Source: Bacteroidota bacterium (GTDB lineage Bacteria; Bacteroidota; Ignavibacteria; Tepidaquicellales; Tepidaquicellaceae). From it: a stretch of DNA of 49,701 nt. How positions within the stretch are numbered: position 1 is the first letter of the stretch; each line of letters begins with the position of its first letter. Both the position numbers and the translations under genes were made by a program. This document shows positions 17,298-25,553 of the stretch, piece by piece. The notes beneath the pieces are model-generated. The model had not been told where the DNA came from. It did no database searches and saw nothing but the letters and a program-made list of their open reading frames with translations. The stretch covers positions 1 through 49,701 of the forward strand of contig JAFDZQ010000098.1 of NCBI GenBank assembly GCA_018266895.1, given 5' to 3'.

Positions 17298-18005
17298 TTA
17301 ATTACATTCATTTATTTCTTTAAATACTTTTTTTGAAATGTAAAAATTAGAACCCTGGGTGTGATTAAGTAAATATCTCTCGTATCCTTCTATTAAAGAT
17401 TTAATACAATAATTATCAAAATTGAATTTAGCCGTTTCAGTAATATTATTATTCATAAAAATATTAACAACATCTTTTTGTTCGTTATTCAAGTTTAATT
17501 CATTGTAGTCAAAAAAAGTTTCATTGTTGCCTATATTTCTGTAAGTAATATCCGGACTTAAACCCATAAGTTCAGTTAATTTAATTTGAAACCTGAGGAA
17601 ATTGTATAATAAATTATATTCAGAAACTTCAAGCTCTTCAAATGAATTCTTCAGTAACTCAAATATAGGTCGATTAATTTCACTTTGAATCAATGATTTA
17701 TTAATCATTTCTATTATTCTGTATGATAATTCTAATTTGTCAAAATTGCTTATGATACCCGGAAAAGATTTTTTGTATTCAACTGCTGTTATTATCTGCA
17801 AATCTCTGCCGTCTCTGTAATAAATCACCGCATCGATGTAATTCATTGTTTCAAGAGTACCGCACATTCGTGATTTGAAATTTCTAGCACCTTTTACAAC
17901 ACAGGAAATTTTTCCGTAATCTTTTGTAAATAAGTTTACAATTTTACTCGTCTCTCCGTATCTGAAATTTTTAAGAACAAATGCTTCTGATTTTACAACG
18001 GGCAT
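17298..18005 (-). CDS. recO: DNA repair protein RecO
   Basis: Recombination mediator that works with RecF and RecR to load RecA on SSB-coated gaps. The N-terminal OB fold opens with the family pattern SEAFVLKNFRYGETSKIVNLF and a KGARNFKSR loop; the helical C-terminal domain includes FLRFQIKLTELMGLSPD. Length (235) is normal. The zinc-binding Cys pairs found in many RecO proteins after the LGxxP(D) segment are absent here, where the sequence reads ITYRNIGNNETFFDY, so this is a zinc-less variant. It lies 31 nt downstream of the PfkB kinase gene. Confidence 0.92.
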   Translation of the reverse strand: MPVVKSEAFVLKNFRYGETSKIVNLFTKDYGKISCVVKGARNFKSRMCGTLETMNYIDAVIYYRDGRDLQIITAVEYKKSFPGIISNFDKLELSYRIIEMINKSLIQSEINRPIFELLKNSFEELEVSEYNLLYNFLRFQIKLTELMGLSPDITYRNIGNNETFFDYNELNLNNEQKDVVNIFMNNNITETAKFNFDNYCIKSLIEGYERYLLNHTQGSNFYISKKVFKEINECN

Positions 18006-18036
18006 ACGCTTATATTATTTTCTTGTTTCAACTAAA

Positions 18037-18960
18037 TTATATTAAGCTTACTTCATCAAAATGGGTTAACTTTTTGAATTCACTGAACCTGTTCATTATT
18101 TGCGGATAGTTTAGATTCCTTATTCCGTCAAGTGAAAATTTTTCTACGGCAAGAGATGCCATTGCGCTGCCGTATATTACGGCAAGCTTCAGATTTTTCT
18201 CGGAAAGATCATTTGTCTTTGTAAGCCAGCCCATTAATCCACCTGCAAAAGTATCTCCAGCGCCGGTCGGGTCAAAAACCTTTTCTAACGGAAAAGCAGG
18301 TGCTGAGAAAATCAGATCATTCATAAAAAGCACTGCACCGTGTTCTCCTTTTTTAATGATGATTATCTGAGGTCCCATTTTCATTATTTTTTTTGCAGCG
18401 GAAACCAGATTATACTCTTTTGATAACTCTCTTGCTTCACTGTCATTTATAACAAGAAGATTTACAAGCTTAAGAATATTGAGCAAATCATCTTTTGCAC
18501 CTTCAATCCAGAAATTCATGGTATCACACATTATTAATTTCGGATTTGACATCTGCTCTACTACTTTTTTCTGAATAGCCGGATGCAGATTACCCAGGCA
18601 TACATATTCACTGTCTTTAAATTTGTCGGAAATTAAAGGATTAAATGTTTCGAATACATTCAGTTCAGTAACAATTGATTCTCTTGTATTCAGATCGAAA
18701 TCATATTTACCGTGCCAGTGAAAAGTTTTTTTTGTTTCAGATATTTCCAAACCGGAGATATCGATATTTTTTGATTTGAGAAAATTAATTTCTTCCTGCG
18801 GGAAATCGTATCCTACAATGCCAACCAGTCTCACATTATTTGTAAAATAACTTGCAGAAGTGGAAATAAATGTAGCCGAACCTCCAAGTGTCCTCTCTGC
18901 TTTTCCAAAAGGTGTCTCAATTGTATCAAGTGCAAGTGAACCTATGACAAGTAAACTCAT
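18037..18960 (-). CDS. PfkB/ribokinase-family sugar or nucleoside kinase
   Basis: Cytosolic kinase of the ribokinase fold, 307 residues from the preferred start. The N-terminal MSLLVIGSLALDTIETPFG followed by LGGSATF is the PfkB signature 1 region; the C-terminal signature DPTGAGDTFAGG holds the catalytic Asp and the anion hole. The substrate cannot be assigned from sequence; fructose-, ribose- and adenosine-type members all look alike at this level. A TTG at 18990 would add ten residues, but the ATG at 18960 starts exactly where homologues begin and is used here. It is divergent from the DUF3467 gene by 162 nt and probably transcribed with recO. Confidence 0.9.
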   Translation of the reverse strand: MSLLVIGSLALDTIETPFGKAERTLGGSATFISTSASYFTNNVRLVGIVGYDFPQEEINFLKSKNIDISGLEISETKKTFHWHGKYDFDLNTRESIVTELNVFETFNPLISDKFKDSEYVCLGNLHPAIQKKVVEQMSNPKLIMCDTMNFWIEGAKDDLLNILKLVNLLVINDSEARELSKEYNLVSAAKKIMKMGPQIIIIKKGEHGAVLFMNDLIFSAPAFPLEKVFDPTGAGDTFAGGLMGWLTKTNDLSEKNLKLAVIYGSAMASLAVEKFSLDGIRNLNYPQIMNRFSEFKKLTHFDEVSLI

Positions 18961-19122
18961 TTTCAGATTTATTTTAATTATATAAAACAAAAAATAATTA
19001 ATGTCTTACGCTAATTCAAGAATATAAATAGTATCTTAATTACAGGCAAAAAAATATTTTATTATACTTTGCAATTTCAAGACTAAAAATATATTTTTAA
19101 AAATAAAATAAACATTAAAATT

Positions 19123-19467
19123 ATGAGCAGTAACAATCAGGATAATCCTGCTGTTCCACAACAGATTAATATTGAATTAGGGGAAAAAGAAGCTGAAGGA
19201 ACTTATTCCAATCTTGCGATCATTTCACATTCCCCCGCAGAATTTATTATCGATTTTACAAGAATTTTCCCCGGTGTCCCGAAGGCTAAAGTCCATTCCC
19301 GTATTATTATGACTCCGCAGCATACAAAATTGTTTTTAAATGCAATGAAGGAAAATATACAGCGTTTTGAAAATCAGTACGGCGAAATAGTAATTCAGGG
19401 AGATGCAAATAACGGGGGAATGGGATTTCAGATACCTGTTAATCCCAAAGAAGAAAAAATTAATTAA
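19123..19467 (+). CDS. DUF3467 domain protein
   Basis: A 114-residue small cytosolic protein matching the DUF3467 family across its length: the core has GTYSNLAIISHSPAEFIIDF, then IFPGVPKAKVHSRIIMTPQH and a helix with MKENIQRFENQYGEI. The family is widespread in bacteria and archaea and of unknown function. The first 20 residues are acidic and probably disordered. It is monocistronic in this window, with a 162-nt AT-rich leader shared with the divergent PfkB gene, and its stop lies 3 nt from that of the convergent permease. Confidence 0.9.
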   Translation: MSSNNQDNPAVPQQINIELGEKEAEGTYSNLAIISHSPAEFIIDFTRIFPGVPKAKVHSRIIMTPQHTKLFLNAMKENIQRFENQYGEIVIQGDANNGGMGFQIPVNPKEEKIN

Positions 19468-19470
19468 TAT

Positions 19471-20586
19471 TCAGTCACCTCTGTAATTTAGTCTCAGCAA
19501 GTTTATTAGAGCGATAAAAAGAAATATAATATTGGCCATCCAGGCGGTCAGAATCGGATTAATATCCCCGCTGTAACCGAATGTTTGTGATATTTTAATA
19601 AAGCCGAGATATAAAAACGTAACTAAAATACTTATACCGAACTGAATAGCTGCTCCGCTTTTTCTTCTGTTTGAACTTAAAGAAATTCCAAAAAGTATTA
19701 CAATTAAATTAGCGAATGGGAAAGAAATTTTTGAATAGTAGTCAACTTTAGCTTTTGAAACATTTTGACCGCTGTCTTCCATTGAATCTATAAATTCCTT
19801 TAGATCACTAAGCAAAATCTCATCCGGTTTAAGTTGATTTTTTATTAACTGGGAAGGGGAGATATAAATTTTACCAATTTCGGTTATTTCCCCGGCAAAT
19901 GCTGAATCAAAGTATTTATAATGTTCCACGGTAGGTGATAAGAATTCCCGTTTGCTTATACCGGAAAGTTTCCATTCGTTTTTAACAGAGTCCCATTTTA
20001 AATTTTTTATGTCAAATCTGTATTTTAAATTGGAAGGATTCAGGGAATCAAAAATCTGTACGGAGATGTTTGTGCCGGTTTTATCAGATTCATTGTAATT
20101 CCCAAATGATATTATGTGATTTTCAGAATCTAATATGTGGAGATTTTGTAAAGTACCATTTATCTTATTCTTATTAAGATACTTTCTTTCAAAATTGAAC
20201 TTTTTAGAATTAGTTTTTGGAACAACCCATCCATTAAAATATATAGAAAAAACTGTGATTATTACTCCAAATATCAGAATCGGAATTGAAAACCTGTAAA
20301 TACTGATTCCTGATGATTTAATTGCAGTCATTTCAGAATATGTATTAAACTTGCTGGTTGTAAACAGGGAAGCAAGAAGCATTGCAATTGGTGTAATTAA
20401 CTTTAATATTTCCGGTATAAAATATATATAGTATTGTATTATAGAGACATTATTTAATTTATTATCTATAAACTTGTCAAGATTTTCAAAAAGGTCTACA
20501 AGAATGAATATTATCAGAAAGCTTAAAATACCAAATAGAAAATTCCTGATAAATTGTTTTAATATGTATAAATCTAAAATTCTCAA
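19471..20586 (-). CDS. lptG: LptG/LptF-family permease of the lipopolysaccharide export ABC transporter
   Basis: Inner-membrane half-transporter that with LptB2 extracts LPS and feeds the periplasmic bridge. The 371 residues start with LDLYILKQFIRNFLFG, typical of LptG/LptF, and have three N-terminal transmembrane helices, a periplasmic beta-jellyroll (about 130-260) and three C-terminal helices (ISFPFANLIVILFGISLS, then QFGISILVTFLYLG). LptF and LptG are hard to tell apart here; the opening favours LptG. The start is TTG at 20586, only 9 nt from the divergent neighbour's ATG. No other lpt gene is in the window. Confidence 0.88.
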   Translation of the reverse strand: MRILDLYILKQFIRNFLFGILSFLIIFILVDLFENLDKFIDNKLNNVSIIQYYIYFIPEILKLITPIAMLLASLFTTSKFNTYSEMTAIKSSGISIYRFSIPILIFGVIITVFSIYFNGWVVPKTNSKKFNFERKYLNKNKINGTLQNLHILDSENHIISFGNYNESDKTGTNISVQIFDSLNPSNLKYRFDIKNLKWDSVKNEWKLSGISKREFLSPTVEHYKYFDSAFAGEITEIGKIYISPSQLIKNQLKPDEILLSDLKEFIDSMEDSGQNVSKAKVDYYSKISFPFANLIVILFGISLSSNRRKSGAAIQFGISILVTFLYLGFIKISQTFGYSGDINPILTAWMANIIFLFIALINLLRLNYRGD

Positions 20587-20595
20587 ATAAACTTT

Positions 20596-21216
20596 ATGAC
20601 TAAATTAGATAAAGAAATTGTTTTTTTAGCTCAATTATCAGCCTACATTGCATCAGATAATTTTAAAGAAATTGATGTATTAATAAGAAAATTGAAATAC
20701 AAAAATTTTAATGCAAAGAAAATTTATGAAACTATACTACACTCATATTTATTTTGCGGTTTTCCGGCAACTTTAGAATCACTCAAAATATTCAAAAAGC
20801 ATTATAAAATATTTAATTCAGAAAACTATGAGTATAATTTAAAAAAATTCAGAAATTCCGGCGAAAGGAATTGTAAACTGATATATAAAAATAATTACAG
20901 GAAATTAATGGAAAATATGACCATGCTAAGCCCGGAGATGAAAGAATGGATGATTCTTGAAGGATATGGCAAAGTTATGAGCAGACCGGATTTGAGCTTG
21001 TACGAAAGAGAATTTGTAACTATATCAGCTTTAACTTCAAGATATTTTGAATTTCAATTACACTCACATCTTAAAGGATGTATTCATCTTGGCGCTGAGA
21101 TAAAATTTATAAAAGAGGTCTTATTTAATATCAAAGAAATTACAGGATTATCAAACTACAAGAAAGCCCTGAAACTGTTGTCGAGAATCCACAAACCTGC
21201 AAAACCCACGCAATAA
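20596..21216 (+). CDS. Carboxymuconolactone decarboxylase/AhpD-like protein
   Basis: A 206-residue all-helical protein. The second half matches the CMD/AhpD fold: LSLYEREFVTISALTSRYFEFQLHSHLKGCIHLGA, followed by helices suited to oligomerisation. The AhpD C-x-x-C peroxidatic pair is missing (only an isolated Cys in HLKGCIH remains), so peroxidase activity is unlikely and the reaction is unknown. The N-terminal half (about 1-100) forms a helical extension with a GNNL-free, Lys-rich sequence. It is head to head with the Lpt permease with 9 nt between starts; a 329-nt gap follows. Confidence 0.8.
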   Translation: MTKLDKEIVFLAQLSAYIASDNFKEIDVLIRKLKYKNFNAKKIYETILHSYLFCGFPATLESLKIFKKHYKIFNSENYEYNLKKFRNSGERNCKLIYKNNYRKLMENMTMLSPEMKEWMILEGYGKVMSRPDLSLYEREFVTISALTSRYFEFQLHSHLKGCIHLGAEIKFIKEVLFNIKEITGLSNYKKALKLLSRIHKPAKPTQ

Positions 21217-21545
21217 ACCGTTATATAATATATATTATGTAAAGTTGTAGTGTTATATTATTGTGCTTTCCGGAATACTGTTTGAATAATGTTCCCCTTT
21301 CAGTTGTCAACAAGCTGACTTCTGACAATTTGATCAATATATGAAATTGTATATCTTTACTATTTGCAGCTTAAGCATTTTTATATTTATAAAGAAAATA
21401 ATTATTTGTTAATGTTAAATTTAATTTCCGAGAATTTATTCTCAAATTAAGAGACCTCTGTTGCTTATTTAGAGAGAAACTTACTAAAGACTTTAATACT
21501 GTTATTATATATTTTTTTTGAGTAATAAAATTTTTATTTTGAACC
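21217..21545. other. Gene-free AT-rich spacer upstream of nuoKL
   Basis: 329 nt with no credible gene. It contains one clear inverted repeat (21421-21450, listed separately), a weak one (TTGTCA at 21304-21309 with TGACAA at 21323-21328), and a long T tract just before nuoK. It presumably holds the nuoK promoter, but I could not pick out convincing promoter boxes. Confidence 0.6.
21421..21450. promoter_or_regulatory. Long inverted repeat ahead of nuoK
   Basis: TTAATTT-CC-GAGAAT-TT-ATTCTC-AAATTAA: 13 pairs in two blocks, interrupted by an unpaired CC on the left arm, with a 2-nt loop. It lies 96 nt before nuoK and 205 nt after the preceding gene. There is no T tract after it on the plus strand, so an operator or an RNA leader hairpin is more likely than a terminator. 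Confidence 0.45.
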
Positions 21546-21848
21546 ATGATTGATATTAATTTTTATCTTATTACAAGTGCGCTGCTATTCAGTATTGGAG
21601 TCGCAGGTGTTTTAATCAGAAGAAATGCCATAATAATATTAATGTGCATTGAACTTATGCTCAACGCCATTAATTTAACATTTGTAGCCTTTTCTTCCTT
21701 TCTTGGAAATATAAACGGTCAAATCTTCGTGTTTATAGTTATGACAGTTGCAGCGGCAGAAGCGGCTGTAGGTTTGGCAATTGTTATAGCTTTATTCCGA
21801 AATAAAGAATCCGTAAATATAGACGAAATAAACATTCTCAAATGGTAA
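21546..21848 (+). CDS. nuoK: NADH-quinone oxidoreductase subunit K (NuoK)
   Basis: Small membrane-arm subunit of complex I in the proton path. The 100 residues form three transmembrane helices. The two conserved membrane glutamates essential for proton translocation are present at the same positions as in E. coli: Glu36 ([12 protein letters not shown]) and Glu72 ([13 protein letters not shown]). [17 protein letters not shown] is the family signature. nuoL follows after 37 nt, but nuoJ and nuoM, usual neighbours, are absent, so this is a two-gene nuo fragment. Confidence 0.97.
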   Translation: MIDINFYLITSALLFSIGVAGVLIRRNAIIILMCIELMLNAINLTFVAFSSFLGNINGQIFVFIVMTVAAAEAAVGLAIVIALFRNKESVNIDEINILKW

Positions 21849-21885
21849 TCTATCCATTTTATTTGAATTCTAATTTATTGCTTAA

Positions 21886-23796
21886 ATGATAAATTCATTT
21901 TACCTCGTAACTCTCCTCCCATTACTGGGATTTCTGATCAACGGCTTTTTCGGAAAAAAACTCAAAAATGAAAAACTAATAGGAGCTATCTCCACACTAG
22001 CCGTTTTTATTCCATTTTTGATCGGAGTATTTACTTTATTTGAGCTGTCTTCTTTGGAACCGGAGTCGAGAAAAATATTCATTACATATTTCAACTGGAT
22101 TACTGCAGGATCATTCAGTGTAAATTATTCATACCTTATTGACCCGCTTTCCATTTCACTTGTATTGGTGGTTACGGGTATTGGATCTATCATACACTTT
22201 TATTCAATAGGATACATGCATGGAGATCCGGGATTCGGAAAGTTTTTTTCTTATATGAATCTCTTTATCTTCGCAATGCTTAATTTAATTCTGGCGGATA
22301 ATTTTCTTCTTGTTTTTCTTGGCTGGGAAGGTGTAGGATTATGTTCATATTTCCTCATCGGATTCTGGTATGATAAGAAATTTACAGGTGACGCAGCAAA
22401 AAAAGCATTTATTGTAAACAGAATCGGTGATTTCGGATTTATGGTTGCAATGTTCTTTATTTTTACGAATTTTAATACTCTGGAAATTTCCAAATTTCTA
22501 GAGGGATTAGCTGCTTATCAGGTTGGCGAGCCTCTTTTACTTATAATTGCCTTATTATTGTTTTTGGGAGCAACAGGTAAATCGGCACAGATACCTCTTT
22601 TTGTCTGGTTACCAGATGCTATGGCAGGTCCTACACCTGTCTCTGCTCTTATTCATGCAGCTACAATGGTAACTGCCGGAGTTTATCTTGTTGCGAGAAC
22701 TTCCCTGCTTTATGCACTCTCCCCTGTCGCTTTAAGCATTGTATTTATAATTGGGCTGCTCACTGCAGTAATGGCTGGAACAATAGCTTTAAAGCAAAAT
22801 GACATTAAGAAAATTCTTGCTTATTCTACTGTATCTCAGTTAGGTTTCATGTTCATGGCACTAGGAACAGGTGCTTACTGGGTTGCAATCTTTCATCTTA
22901 TAACTCATGCTTTTTTTAAAGCTTTACTGTTTTTGGGAAGCGGGTCTGTGATTCACGGAATGCATGATGAACAGGACATTACAAAAATGGGCGGTTTAAA
23001 ATGTAAAATGAAGATTACTTTCATTACTTTTTTCATTGGTTCACTGGCTATTTCCGGAATACCTCCTTTATCCGGATTTTTCAGTAAAGATGAAATATTG
23101 TATAAGACATTTACTAATTTCGGGATCCCCTTTTATGTTGTCGGCTTAATAACAGCTGCAATAACTGCTTTTTATATGTTCAGGTTAATAGCTCTTACTT
23201 TTTACGGTAAGCCGAGATACAATCAAAATGTTCATCCCCATGAATCTCCTTCTACTATGACTATTCCGCTTGTTATTCTTGCGGTTCTCTCAATAGTCGG
23301 AGGCTTTATAGGACTTCCTCATTTTACAGGTTTTCCAAATATACTTGAACACTGGCTTGAACCGGTTTTTAAAAATGCACAGAATGTACTTTCTACAATT
23401 CATCCGGAAAGTGAACACTCAACTGGCGTGGAATTATTACTCGTAGTTTTATCTGTAGCCGTTGCATCAGCTTCAATCATTTATTCATTCCGCAAATTCT
23501 CCCAGCAGGATAAATTCGAGCCTGAAACAGGCTTTGGAAAAGTTCTGGAAAATAAATATTATGTTGATGAAGTTTATGATGCTGTTGTAGTAAATCCGGT
23601 TCAAAAAACTTCTGAAAACTATTTATGGAAAATATTGGATATTAAATTAATTGACGGAGCCGTAAACGGTATTTCAAAATATATTTCTAATATAAGTTTC
23701 GACTGGAGAAAATTGCAGACCGGAATTGTTCAGGATTATACGACAGTATCAGTTGCAGGAGTAATTATTATTATTGTTTACCTTCTGTTTGCCTGA
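21886..23796 (+). CDS. nuoL: NADH-quinone oxidoreductase subunit L (NuoL)
   Basis: Distal antiporter-like proton pump of complex I, 636 residues as usual. Key blocks are present: the MNLFIFAMLNLI region, LGWEGVGLCSYFLIGFWY with the proton-path Glu, VNRIGDFGF, LPDAMAGPTPVSALIHAATM and HLITHAFFKALLFL, then the long lateral helix and a final transmembrane anchor. Homologous Mrp antiporter subunits are an alternative in principle, but the adjacent nuoK and the C-terminal length favour complex I. The transcript ends at the strong hairpin at 23819-23852. Confidence 0.97.
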   Translation: MINSFYLVTLLPLLGFLINGFFGKKLKNEKLIGAISTLAVFIPFLIGVFTLFELSSLEPESRKIFITYFNWITAGSFSVNYSYLIDPLSISLVLVVTGIGSIIHFYSIGYMHGDPGFGKFFSYMNLFIFAMLNLILADNFLLVFLGWEGVGLCSYFLIGFWYDKKFTGDAAKKAFIVNRIGDFGFMVAMFFIFTNFNTLEISKFLEGLAAYQVGEPLLLIIALLLFLGATGKSAQIPLFVWLPDAMAGPTPVSALIHAATMVTAGVYLVARTSLLYALSPVALSIVFIIGLLTAVMAGTIALKQNDIKKILAYSTVSQLGFMFMALGTGAYWVAIFHLITHAFFKALLFLGSGSVIHGMHDEQDITKMGGLKCKMKITFITFFIGSLAISGIPPLSGFFSKDEILYKTFTNFGIPFYVVGLITAAITAFYMFRLIALTFYGKPRYNQNVHPHESPSTMTIPLVILAVLSIVGGFIGLPHFTGFPNILEHWLEPVFKNAQNVLSTIHPESEHSTGVELLLVVLSVAVASASIIYSFRKFSQQDKFEPETGFGKVLENKYYVDEVYDAVVVNPVQKTSENYLWKILDIKLIDGAVNGISKYISNISFDWRKLQTGIVQDYTTVSVAGVIIIIVYLLFA

Positions 23797-23818
23797 AATA
23801 TAAAAATTCAGAATAAAA

Positions 23819-23852
23819 AAACAGGTAGCAAAATTAAAATTGCTACCTGTTT
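23819..23852. terminator. Bidirectional intrinsic terminator between nuoL and cytochrome c
   Basis: A perfect 13-bp stem (left arm AAACAGGTAGCAA, right arm TTGCTACCTGTTT) closes an 8-nt AT loop. An A tract precedes it and a T-rich tract follows, so it can stop transcription both from nuoL and from the convergent cytochrome gene. Confidence 0.92.
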
Positions 23853-23870
23853 CTGTTTGTACCGGAATTT

Positions 23871-24647
23871 TTACTTTCCGTTTTTTTTCAGAATGTAAGC
23901 TGCAATGTCGGCTATTTCCTGATCACTTAAGACTGATTTTTTGTAAAAAGGCATAGCCCCGTCTCCAAATCTCACATTATAAGTAATTGATTTTACATTT
24001 CCGTCAAATTCATCAAACAGAGATGGTACTTTTTTAATTGTCGAATTTTCTCCATGACAGAATGCGCATGAATTTTTAAAATCCGCTTCCCCTTTTACGG
24101 GATCACCTTTCAGTCCCATTACAATTTTCTGATCTTCTTTCAGCTTAGCTTTGTCTTTAACAGGCAATGAAATTGTTTCATATTTCATTTCAGAAACTGA
24201 AGAAGAAGATTTAAGTGAAGAATAATATTCATTCAGGGATTTGATCTGATCTTCTGTAAGCGGTGTTTTCATTTTCAGATAGGATTCCCAGCAGACCGTT
24301 GCTCCTCCTGCATTTTTGGCAACTTCCGCTCCGGTAAATTTTCCGTGATAAGTTGAAGTTCTTTTATCAGCTGCTGTGATATCCGAGAAATACTTTGTCA
24401 GAGGGTTTGCAGAGTTAGAGCCGTCGCCGTGACAGTCTGCGCAGGCTATATTATTCTCTTTCGATTTCATATAAAATAATTGCTTACCGGCTGAATTAAC
24501 AGAACCCTCAGTCTTATTTAAAGTATCAGCTTTCTTTTCCGTTAAAGGAGCAGTCTTCTGTTCTTTGCTGCAGCTTATAAACAAAACAGCAAATGTGAAT
24601 ACAAATACAGGAAACAACAGAAATTGAAAAAAACATTTTGATTTCAT
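23871..24647 (-). CDS. Di-heme c-type cytochrome lipoprotein
   Basis: An envelope electron carrier of 258 residues. The N-terminus is a lipoprotein signal (hydrophobic FVFTFAVLFISC, lipid Cys26). Two heme-binding motifs are present: CADCH (Cys69, Cys72, His73) and CAFCH (Cys194, Cys197, His198). Candidate distal Met ligands lie in LKMKTPLTEDQI and GDGAMPFYKK, each followed by a closing helix (SLNEYYSSL; IADIAAYILKK). The two domains are linked by a low-complexity Ser stretch. The partner oxidase or reductase is not in the window. It shares its terminator with nuoL and is the last gene of a minus-strand group. Confidence 0.9.
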   Translation of the reverse strand: MKSKCFFQFLLFPVFVFTFAVLFISCSKEQKTAPLTEKKADTLNKTEGSVNSAGKQLFYMKSKENNIACADCHGDGSNSANPLTKYFSDITAADKRTSTYHGKFTGAEVAKNAGGATVCWESYLKMKTPLTEDQIKSLNEYYSSLKSSSSVSEMKYETISLPVKDKAKLKEDQKIVMGLKGDPVKGEADFKNSCAFCHGENSTIKKVPSLFDEFDGNVKSITYNVRFGDGAMPFYKKSVLSDQEIADIAAYILKKNGK

Positions 24648-24694
24648 AGAGTTTAGTTTAGTTTTTAAATTATTTTTTAAGTGTAAATTAAAGT

Positions 24695-25507
24695 TTATTT
24701 CCCCAGTTTAATATTTATTCCTATTACAAGATTCCACCAGTCTGTACTTTTTGATTTTCCTGAAACCTGACGGGGATATGAATCAGGGTCTGAAAGGTTT
24801 GAATAAAATAATCCTTCTTTGTCATTGATCGGAATACCTTCTCTTTCAAAAACAATCCTGTCTACAAAACTGGAGCTGACGCTTTTAAAAAACAAATTTC
24901 CAAAATGATAACTTCCTCCGAACACGAAACTGTATTCCTTGTCAATCTGAATGGAAATCCCTGCTCCGGGCATCACTCCCATTCTGAATGTATCATTAAA
25001 AAGCGATGTGAGATTGTTATTCCTGATAAGAGACATGCTTAAAAGATTCAAAGTAATATCCGAAAAAATAAACGGCCTGATCCGGGATTCAGGAAAAGGA
25101 TTTATCTCAAAACCAATTCCCATTCCTGTTACTGTAAATCTGCTGTCAAAAGATACAGGTACTAATACATTATTCTGTATGGTAGTGCCAAAAAAACTTT
25201 TCCGGAATAAATTGAAACTTGTATAACTTCCGGACAATCTTCCTCTGAAATATCCTTGCTTTCCTATTGGAATTTTAAGCGTACCGGCGAAAGTAACACC
25301 GGAAGAATTCGCATAATTGTTTTTGATAAAATCCCTGCTGATAAGTGAAACGCCGGAATCTCCCGTTGAAACCAATTCTCCGTCCAGATCCTGAACAGGT
25401 AAAGCGATACCAATGGATAAATTAAGCAAAGGTGAATTCTGCGCGTAAGAATATTCTGAAATCAGAAACATTACTATTAATACTGGTATTATTCTGTAAT
25501 TAATCAA
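24695..25507 (-). CDS. Outer-membrane beta-barrel protein (paralogue 1)
   Basis: A 270-residue exported protein with a signal peptide ending SYAQ and alternating hydrophobic strands thereafter, consistent with an 8-10-stranded outer-membrane barrel. It is clearly related to the next gene upstream: both open with L-x-L-x-x-G-(I/L)-x-x-P-x-x-D-L-x-G and share the later blocks (FGTTIQNNVLVPVSFDSRF against IGVQIININNELDTVL; GIGFEI against SIGFGLEL) and a late NDEQGRFYS/NDKEGLFYS segment. No enzyme motif is seen. The start is TTG at 25507; the later in-frame ATG would destroy the signal peptide. Confidence 0.78.
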   Translation of the reverse strand: MINYRIIPVLIVMFLISEYSYAQNSPLLNLSIGIALPVQDLDGELVSTGDSGVSLISRDFIKNNYANSSGVTFAGTLKIPIGKQGYFRGRLSGSYTSFNLFRKSFFGTTIQNNVLVPVSFDSRFTVTGMGIGFEINPFPESRIRPFIFSDITLNLLSMSLIRNNNLTSLFNDTFRMGVMPGAGISIQIDKEYSFVFGGSYHFGNLFFKSVSSSFVDRIVFEREGIPINDKEGLFYSNLSDPDSYPRQVSGKSKSTDWWNLVIGINIKLGK

Positions 25508-25553
25508 ACAGATTTTTTATTAAAAGCTAAAATATAATTATGTATAGTAAAAT

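Noticed and set aside
18961-18990. TTG at 18990 as start of the PfkB kinase
   Set aside because: It adds ten residues not expected in the family; the ATG at 18960 begins exactly at the conserved MSLLVIGSLALD.
19060-19100. Promoter with TACTTTG or TTGCAA/TATTTT boxes ahead of the DUF3467 gene
   Set aside because: The Bacteroidota -7 box (TAnnTTTG) is matched only with a base missing, and the sigma70-like pair is weak in such AT-rich DNA. Similar partial matches occur elsewhere, so no promoter was called.
21886-23796. Mrp-type antiporter subunit rather than NuoL
   Set aside because: Adjacent nuoK with both essential glutamates and the typical NuoL length favour complex I.
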